Positions 58,030 through 64,000 of a stretch of DNA of 64,000 nucleotides are shown here, piece by piece (positions within the stretch are counted from its first letter, which is position 1; each line of letters begins with the position of its first letter). A model generated the notes under the pieces. It was not told where the DNA came from. It did no database searches and worked only from the letters and a program-made list of their open reading frames with translations. This DNA comes from Methanothermococcus thermolithotrophicus DSM 2095 (lineage in GTDB: Archaea; AGJL01; Methanococci; Methanococcales; Methanococcaceae): NCBI RefSeq assembly GCF_946463545.1, contig NZ_OX296583.1, positions 434,001 to 498,000 on the forward strand, in the 5' to 3' direction. The translations under genes and the position numbers were made by a program.

Positions 58030-59871
58030 GTGAAAGTGCTCAGAAATATATCTGTAAAGACCAAGATTTTATCCACCATAGCAATTTTGGTGCTTATTAT
58101 TATGGGGGTATCCTCAACAGTAATAATGGTTCATAAAAGTATGGAGCATGATGGTCATGTGATCAACCTTGCAGGAAAACAGAGAATGTTAATCCAAAAG
58201 ATGACAAAAGAGGCTTTTGTATATAAGGTTGAGCGTGAAGAAAATGATAGAAAAGATTTAAAAGAAACTTCAGAGCTATTCGACAAAACATTAAATGGCT
58301 TGATATCAGGTAGTGAGGAATTGGGTATCCCTCCTGCTCCCGATAAAGTCAAGCCACAACTTCTTAAAGTAAAGCAACTATGGGATCCATACTATGAGAA
58401 AATAAAAATAATATATTCAAAAAATCCTGATGATCCAGAGGTTGAAGAAGCATTAAACTACCTGGATGAACACGATGCGGAACTATTAACTGAAATGAAC
58501 AAAGCAGTAATGTTGTATAGCAACCTATACGATGAAAAACTTAAATTTGCAAATAATGTAGCAATGGCATCCACGGTATTGGCATTATTGTTCAGTATCG
58601 TCTCAATAATCATTATAAAGAAAACAGTTTTAGATTATATCGATGAGCTCAGAAGGATATTGGCCGAATTAGCCAACAAGAACTATGATGTAAAACCTGA
58701 AATGGAATTTAACAAGGATGAAATTGGAGAACTATTCAACAATGTCAAACAGATAATCAACAACTTAAATGAAGATATGAGAAAACAGGAAGAGGATAAA
58801 AAAGCATTGGCTAAAACATTTAAAGAACTTACCATAACTATGCAGAAAGTTGCCGAAGGAGATCTAACAGTGAGAATGGATGAAAGTGGAAAACAGAACA
58901 GACTCCAAAAAACCATTAATAAAACATTAGACAACATGTCAAACCTAATAAATGAACTAAAAGCTCAAATAATCGACTTAAACAAAGAGATAAAAACACT
59001 AAGGGAAGAAATTGAAAGGGCAAAAGAAACCTCAGATCAGGTTGCAGATGCAGCTTCACAGGTTGCCACAGCTGCAACAGATCAGGCAAACAAACTACAG
59101 GACATTTCGCAGGACTTGGAGAACACCGGAGAAGTTGTTAATGATACATACAACGCAGCTATTGATGCGGTAAATTCAGCTGAAGAGATAGAAGAAAACT
59201 CAAAAACTGGTGTACAGAAGGTTGAAAATGCAATAGACACAATGCAGAGAATCACAAACGTAATAGATGACTTAGGAAGGGCAATTCAAGAGCTCGGAGA
59301 CGAGAGCAAGAAAATCAACGAAGTTACTGTATTGATTAAAGATATTGCTGAACAAACTGGATTACTGGCTTTAAACGCTTCTATTGAAGCTGCAAGAGCT
59401 GGAGAAGCTGGAAAAGGATTTGCAGTTGTTGCAAGTGAAATTAAATCACTGGCAGAAGAGATTGGTAAATCTGTGGATGATATTGCCAAAACCATTACAG
59501 GAATACATAAAAGAGTTGAAAAAACAATCGACCTCGGCCTTACAGGTAAGGACGAAGTGGATAAAGGAGTCGTGGCAATAGATGAGGTAAATAATGCATT
59601 TATGAAAATCAAAGAAAGTGTAGATAAAGCAATGATAAAAATAAATGCTATTAAAGAAGACTCACAGCAAGCTTCAGAGAACGTACAGCAGGCATTAAGC
59701 AATGTTCAAGATATTGCTTCAATATCTGAGGAATTTGCAGCTACTGCGGAAGAACTAACCGCTAGTGCTGAAGAACAGAATAGAATCATGGACGAGATAA
59801 GCAAAGCTACTGATAAAATAGCAGACGTTTCAGATAGAGTATCTGAATCAGCCGATAGATTTAACGTTTAA
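58030..59871 (+). CDS. Methyl-accepting chemotaxis protein with PilJ/NarX-type sensor (tandem copy 1)
   Basis: The 613-residue receptor has TM1 (about 12-33) and an extracellular PilJ/NarX-type helical domain (about 40-170; the hallmark is [18 protein letters not shown]). TM2 (about 176-197), HAMP-like helices and the standard signalling domain ([19 protein letters not shown]) follow. The start is the GTG at 58030 or, with better spacing after GGGAGGGG, the GTG at 58036. Residues after about 265 match the first receptor, while residues 1-180 match the third, apart from a short divergent patch. The genes therefore look like a mosaic kept similar by recombination. Confidence 0.92.
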   Translation: MKVLRNISVKTKILSTIAILVLIIMGVSSTVIMVHKSMEHDGHVINLAGKQRMLIQKMTKEAFVYKVEREENDRKDLKETSELFDKTLNGLISGSEELGIPPAPDKVKPQLLKVKQLWDPYYEKIKIIYSKNPDDPEVEEALNYLDEHDAELLTEMNKAVMLYSNLYDEKLKFANNVAMASTVLALLFSIVSIIIIKKTVLDYIDELRRILAELANKNYDVKPEMEFNKDEIGELFNNVKQIINNLNEDMRKQEEDKKALAKTFKELTITMQKVAEGDLTVRMDESGKQNRLQKTINKTLDNMSNLINELKAQIIDLNKEIKTLREEIERAKETSDQVADAASQVATAATDQANKLQDISQDLENTGEVVNDTYNAAIDAVNSAEEIEENSKTGVQKVENAIDTMQRITNVIDDLGRAIQELGDESKKINEVTVLIKDIAEQTGLLALNASIEAARAGEAGKGFAVVASEIKSLAEEIGKSVDDIAKTITGIHKRVEKTIDLGLTGKDEVDKGVVAIDEVNNAFMKIKESVDKAMIKINAIKEDSQQASENVQQALSNVQDIASISEEFAATAEELTASAEEQNRIMDEISKATDKIADVSDRVSESADRFNV

Positions 59872-60111
59872 TACATTTTATTCTTTTTTCTTTTTTAGGT
59901 TAAATAACGGTAATTTAAGAACACCTATTTTTACAAAGGCAATTTCGTTTCATTTTTCATCGTTAATTTTCCCAATATCGTAATTAAAAGTGCTAATTAC
60001 ACAACTACCTACATAAAAATATTATATATTATAGTTACAGAAACATAATTAGTTACAATTATATACTGGCATGTGTTGGATGGCATACAACATAAATAAA
60101 TCGGGAGGGGT
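59872..60111 (+). other. Intergenic repeat of the 57.49-57.68 kb region
   Basis: This 240-bp gap copies the region before the second receptor. It shares TTCTTTTTTAGRTTAAATAAC, GGTAATTTAAGAAC, CAATATCGTAATTAAAAGTG and the TATA block, then goes straight to CATACAACATAAATAAATCG and GGGAGGGG. It marks the junction of a tandem duplication with a unit of about 2.1-2.4 kb. The T-runs at the beginning are probable terminators. Confidence 0.7.
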
Positions 60112-61953
60112 GTGAAAGTGCTCAGAAATATATCTGTAAAGACCAAGATTTTATCCACCATAGCAATTTTGGTGCTTATTATTATGGGGGTATCCTCAAC
60201 AGTAATAATAGTTCATGACAGCATGAAAGATGATGGACAGGTAATTAATCTTGCAGGAAAACAGAGAATGTTAATCCAAAAGATGACAAAAGAGGCTTTT
60301 GTATATAAGGTTGAGCGTGAAGAAAATGATAGAAAAGATTTAAAAGAAACTTCAGAGCTATTCGACAAAACATTAAATGGCTTGATATCAGGTAGTGAGG
60401 AATTGGGTATCCCTCCTGCTCCCGATAAAGTCAAGCCACAACTTCTTAAAGTAAAGCAACTATGGGATCCATACTATGAGAAAATAAAAATAATATATTC
60501 AAAAAATCCTGATGATCCAGAGGTTGAAGAAGCATTAAACTACCTGGATGAACACGATGCGGAACTATTAACTGAAATGAACAAAGCAGTAATGTTGTAT
60601 AGCAACCTATACGATGAAAAACTTAAATTTGCAAATAATGTAGCAATGGCATCCACGGTATTGGCATTATTGGTCGGAATTGTTTCAATGATTTTTATAA
60701 AAAGAACTGTTTTAGACCAACTTAAAGACCTTGAAAGAATGTCAAGCGAGTTTGCCAATGGAAATTATAATATAAAACGAAAAGTAAACTTCAACGACGA
60801 TGAAATTGGGAAAATATTTTCCAGTATCAAAAAAATATACCATAACTTTAAGGAAGATATGGAGAAACAAGAAGAGAATAACAAATTATTGGGAAAAACA
60901 TTTACCGAGATCTTTGATGTCATGAATAAAGTCGCTGAAGGGGACTTTACTGTTAGATTGGATGAAAGTGGAGAACGAAACAGGCTTCAAAAAACCATCA
61001 ACAAAACCATAGATAACATCAATAACTTAATAAAAGACCTAAAATCTCAAATAATCGACTTAAACAAAGAGATAAAAACACTAAGGGAAGAAATTGAAAG
61101 GGCAAAAGAAACCTCAGATCAGGTTGCAGATGCAGCTTCACAGGTTGCCACAGCTGCAACAGATCAGGCAAACAAACTACAGGACATTTCGCAGGACTTG
61201 GAGAACACTGGAGAGGTTGTTGAGGGTACGTACAATGCAGCTATTGATGCAGTAAATTCAGCAAATGAGATTGAAGAAAACTCAGGAATTGGTGTACAGA
61301 AGGTTGAAAATGCAATAGACACAATGCAGAGAATCACTAACGTAATAGACGACTTAGGAAAAGCTATTCAAGAGCTCGGAGACGAGAGCAAGAAAATCAA
61401 CGAAGTTACAGTTTTAATTAAGGATATTGCTGAACAAACTGGATTACTGGCTTTAAACGCTTCTATTGAAGCTGCAAGAGCTGGAGAAGCTGGAAAAGGA
61501 TTTGCAGTTGTTGCAAGTGAAATTAAATCACTGGCAGAAGAGATTGGTAAATCTGTGGATGATATTGCCAAAACCATTACAGGAATACAGGGCAAAGTTG
61601 AAAAAACTATTGATTTGGGGTTAACTGGTAAAGATGAAGTCGACAAAGGAGTTATAGCCATAGATGAGGTAAACAACGCGTTTATGAAAATTAAAGAAAG
61701 TGTAGATAAGGCCGCTGAAAAGATAAATGCAATAAAAGAAGGTGCAAAACAGGCGTCAGAGAACGTACAACAGGCATTAAATAACGTTCAAGATATTGCT
61801 TCAATATCTGAAGAGTTTGCTGCAACTGCTGAAGAACTAACCGCTAGTGCAGAAGAACAGAATAGAATCATGGATGAAATAAGCAAAGCTACCGAGGAAA
61901 TAGCAAAAGTTTCAGATAGGGTGGCTAAATCAGCCAGTAGATTTAAAGTTTAA
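60112..61953 (+). CDS. Methyl-accepting chemotaxis protein with PilJ/NarX-type sensor (tandem copy 2)
   Basis: This 613-residue paralogue of the previous gene has the same PilJ-like sensor and signalling tip. The block LAGKQRML...ASTVLALL (about residues 46-185) and the signalling domain after about residue 310 are essentially identical to it. Residues about 186-310 (TM2 end, HAMP and first signalling helices: [20 protein letters not shown] ... [20 protein letters not shown]) differ strongly. The external ligand specificity is thus probably shared, while the coupling module differs. The start is at the GTG at 60112 or 60118. Confidence 0.92.
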   Translation: MKVLRNISVKTKILSTIAILVLIIMGVSSTVIIVHDSMKDDGQVINLAGKQRMLIQKMTKEAFVYKVEREENDRKDLKETSELFDKTLNGLISGSEELGIPPAPDKVKPQLLKVKQLWDPYYEKIKIIYSKNPDDPEVEEALNYLDEHDAELLTEMNKAVMLYSNLYDEKLKFANNVAMASTVLALLVGIVSMIFIKRTVLDQLKDLERMSSEFANGNYNIKRKVNFNDDEIGKIFSSIKKIYHNFKEDMEKQEENNKLLGKTFTEIFDVMNKVAEGDFTVRLDESGERNRLQKTINKTIDNINNLIKDLKSQIIDLNKEIKTLREEIERAKETSDQVADAASQVATAATDQANKLQDISQDLENTGEVVEGTYNAAIDAVNSANEIEENSGIGVQKVENAIDTMQRITNVIDDLGKAIQELGDESKKINEVTVLIKDIAEQTGLLALNASIEAARAGEAGKGFAVVASEIKSLAEEIGKSVDDIAKTITGIQGKVEKTIDLGLTGKDEVDKGVIAIDEVNNAFMKIKESVDKAAEKINAIKEGAKQASENVQQALNNVQDIASISEEFAATAEELTASAEEQNRIMDEISKATEEIAKVSDRVAKSASRFKV

Positions 61954-62029
61954 TGAATTAATTATTTTTTTCTTTTTAGATTTAAAAAAGTATTTAAAAT
62001 AGTATTTTATGTGTTTCGTGATTGCATCA

Positions 62030-63910
62030 TTATCTAAATATTGGCTGTACTGAGCATTTTAATGGTAATGGTAATGGCTTATATGGACAGCCTGCAGTTT
62101 CTTCTTTTATTCTTTCAATCAACTGTTCAACTGTCATTTTTTCTTTTAATGGTTTCTTTAAGGTTGATTCTTCCCTTATTGTTATGGTTAAAATATTATT
62201 TTTAACCTCTTCATCTCCAACAACCACAACGTAAGGAACCCAATCCTTACCTGCATTTCTTATCTTCTTACCTACGCTTTCGTCTCTGTCTTCAAAGTCA
62301 GCTCTTATCCCATTTTCTCTAAGTTTTTTTGCAACTTCTAATGCATATTCCTCGTGTGAGTCAGAAACTGGTATTACTCTTACCTGTATAGGTGAAAGCC
62401 ATACTGGCAACATAGGAGCTCTTCCTTTTTGCGAGTCTAAATATGCTCCCTCTAACAACCCACACATAACTCTTTCAATACTTCCAGTTGGTGAGCAGTG
62501 GAGTATTATTGGATTTATTTTTTTATCTCCGTCGTGAACAACGATTCCAAATCTTTTTGAGCTCTCAACATCTATTTGAACTGTTGGGTTTTCAATAGGT
62601 CTTCCAAAGCTGTCTATTACTGCCATGTCAACTTTTCCTACCCAGTAATGATGCCTTCCAGGTAACAATTCCAATATAACATCTTTTCCATATTTTTCTT
62701 TGTATTCCTTCGCTATTTTAAAGAACCAGTCTTTGTTTTCTTCAAAGAAATCCTTGGTATATCTGAATATAACTGAGTATGGTGTTTTTAAATCGTCCCC
62801 AGTTTTTAAACACATCCAGAACTGATTTTCGAATTCATCTATGGCCTGCTTAATATCCATACATACGGTATGCATATCAGGCATTGTAAAGCATCTTAAT
62901 CTCTTTAAACCTACCAATTCCCCTCTTTGTTCGTATCTGAAGCTGTAAGTTGAAAGTTCATAGAGTTTTAACGGCAAGTGTTTTGGTAATAGGTACATGT
63001 CCTTTTTCATCATGAACTGACCAAAGCATGCCGCAAATCTTAACATTAAATCTTTGTTTCCTTGTTTGAATCTGTACTGTCTTTCTCCAAACTTATCCGC
63101 ATGTTCTTTTATTGCATTGTTTCCTAAATCATACATTACTGGAGTTTCGACAGCCATAGCTCCATTTTCCACAACTAAATTATAAACGTATTCTGACAAT
63201 AAGTCCCTTATCAATTTACCTTTTGGATACCATCTGAAGTGACCTGCATCTGAGCTCGGCTCATAGTCACAGATTTCTTTTTCTTTTATATATTTAACAT
63301 GAGGAGGTTCTGACTCTTTGTTTTCGTTTTTTTCTTCTTTGATTCCAAGTTCGTGTTTTGCCAAAGCTTTTAATTCTTCGTCTTCAATAACATCTATATT
63401 TTCTTCGGTTAATTCTATCATTTCCTTTGTATCTGGTTTTAATAGGTAGAATTGAGTTTTTGAAGAAGTTTTTTCTTTATCTTCTTTTTCTTCCCTAGGG
63501 GTTATTTTTCTTGAGAGCTCACTTAATGGGTGACCTTTACAACTTATTTTAAATGCCTTATACCATCCAAACGGAGCTCTTAGTACATCAAAACCTTTAT
63601 TGACTAATTCAGCTTCAATGCCTTTTAAAACTTCTTTTGCAACTTCTGGAGAAGATAACTCATTGGACAAATGAGCGTATGGATAGACCACTACATTTTT
63701 TACCTTTAAGGTTTCGGTGGTTTTTATTATCTCGTCCACGGCACTTTTGATTATTCCTTCAGGATTATCTTCATCTTCCTTTTCAACTGCTATGAATACA
63801 GTTAAACATTCATCCATTTTTCCAGCTAATACTTCGGTATCTTCTGCTATTTTGGTTTTCTTTTTTGCTTCAAATTCTAGATAATCAGAGTGTATCAATA
63901 AGGTTTTCAT
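62030..63910 (-). CDS. thrS: Threonyl-tRNA synthetase, archaeal type
   Basis: This 626-residue enzyme has an N-terminal D-aminoacyl-tRNA-deacylase-like editing domain (about 1-145: TLLIHSDYLEFEAKKKTK, VVVYPYAHLS, KAFKISCKGHPLSE), which is the archaeal hallmark. The class II core (SSDAGHFRWYPKGKLIRDLL, RFAACFGQFMMKKDM, YELSTYSFRYEQRG, LHCSPTGSIERVMCGLLE) and the C-terminal anticodon domain (LSPIQVRVIPVSDSH, ADFEDRDESVGKKIR) follow. GAGGGATAAT precedes the ATG. Confidence 0.96.
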   Translation of the reverse strand: MKTLLIHSDYLEFEAKKKTKIAEDTEVLAGKMDECLTVFIAVEKEDEDNPEGIIKSAVDEIIKTTETLKVKNVVVYPYAHLSNELSSPEVAKEVLKGIEAELVNKGFDVLRAPFGWYKAFKISCKGHPLSELSRKITPREEKEDKEKTSSKTQFYLLKPDTKEMIELTEENIDVIEDEELKALAKHELGIKEEKNENKESEPPHVKYIKEKEICDYEPSSDAGHFRWYPKGKLIRDLLSEYVYNLVVENGAMAVETPVMYDLGNNAIKEHADKFGERQYRFKQGNKDLMLRFAACFGQFMMKKDMYLLPKHLPLKLYELSTYSFRYEQRGELVGLKRLRCFTMPDMHTVCMDIKQAIDEFENQFWMCLKTGDDLKTPYSVIFRYTKDFFEENKDWFFKIAKEYKEKYGKDVILELLPGRHHYWVGKVDMAVIDSFGRPIENPTVQIDVESSKRFGIVVHDGDKKINPIILHCSPTGSIERVMCGLLEGAYLDSQKGRAPMLPVWLSPIQVRVIPVSDSHEEYALEVAKKLRENGIRADFEDRDESVGKKIRNAGKDWVPYVVVVGDEEVKNNILTITIREESTLKKPLKEKMTVEQLIERIKEETAGCPYKPLPLPLKCSVQPIFR

Positions 63911-63982
63911 TATTATCCCTCAAATTTTTAAGTTTTATAGGTTTATTAACAAATTTAATTTAACTTTGAGATAGCTTATTTA

Positions 63983-64000
63983 TAGTCGTTCTACGAAGGT
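63983..64000. mobile_element. Left end of another MITE-like element, cut by window edge
   Basis: TAGTCGTTCTACGA at 63983 matches the left terminus of copy 3 exactly. The element would extend past the right edge, upstream of thrS. Confidence 0.5.

Overview
This window looks like chromosome of a motile, hydrogenotrophic methanogen of the order Methanococcales (Methanococcus/Methanothermococcus-like). The DNA is AT-rich, roughly one third G+C by eye. It carries methanogen-specific genes: mtd (F420-dependent methylene-H4MPT dehydrogenase), cofD and arfA/GTP cyclohydrolase III (F420 synthesis), comD (coenzyme M synthesis), pycA/pycB and pantoate kinase. Archaeal information-processing genes are also present: Nob1, Rpo7, Spt4, S24e, S27ae, and archaeal-type AlaRS and ThrRS. 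Starts are mostly ATG/GTG/TTG placed five bases after a GGTG Shine-Dalgarno core. Three chemotaxis transducers imply motility. The species assignment is inference.

Layout. 1-5.2 kb: purL (cut by the left edge), a radical SAM/TRAM protein, nob1, a small unknown gene and mtd. 5.2-9.1 kb: an ATPase activator plus a double-cubane/2-hydroxyacyl-CoA dehydratase-like protein, a broken pstS and dph6. 9.2-14.1 kb: a surface LamG protein, tRNA-Val with decayed copies beside it, and pycA-pycB. 14.5-17 kb: tRNA-Glu and tRNA-Arg, then rpo7-spt4-dephospho-CoA kinase-rps24e-rps27ae. 17-25.5 kb: site-2 protease, signal peptidase, ferredoxin plus geranylgeranyl reductase, DUF84 NTPase, class V aminotransferase, purD, phosphodiesterase, hemD. 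25.7-33.8 kb: enolase, an acylphosphatase-like gene, a decayed copy of the enolase 3' end, a 1033-residue pentapeptide-repeat membrane protein, alaS. 34-46 kb: pantoate kinase, htpX, an ACT protein, adenine deaminase, a methionine synthase core, a membrane-anchored winged-helix regulator overlapping a CWB2-type surface protein, phosphoglycerate mutase, a glycosyltransferase, cofD, arfA. 46-54.7 kb: a Dus-like TIM barrel, a transglutaminase-like lipoprotein, a CBS protein, DUF1611, a GMC-like flavoprotein, prs, comD, a tRNA methylthiotransferase. 55-62 kb: three chemoreceptors, the last two a tandem duplication. The window ends with thrS and a truncated repeat.

The most unusual content is repetitive. 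(1) A family of small hairpin elements has arms that differ between copies but still pair, usually followed by a GTAGCTC...CCGATT tail. They litter the intergenic regions, form an array of at least six hairpins at 57.2-57.5 kb, supply the stop codon of one gene, and are inserted in frame inside two conserved genes: cofD (two units) and the acylphosphatase-like gene (one unit). This resembles the Rickettsia palindromic elements; I know of no described archaeal equivalent. (2) A second family consists of MITE-like elements of about 110 bp with TAGTCGTTCT termini. (3) The hexamer GAGCTC occurs about 65-70 times by hand count, when about 5 would be expected from base composition. (4) 3'-end duplications next to tRNA-Val and enolase suggest old duplication or integration events.
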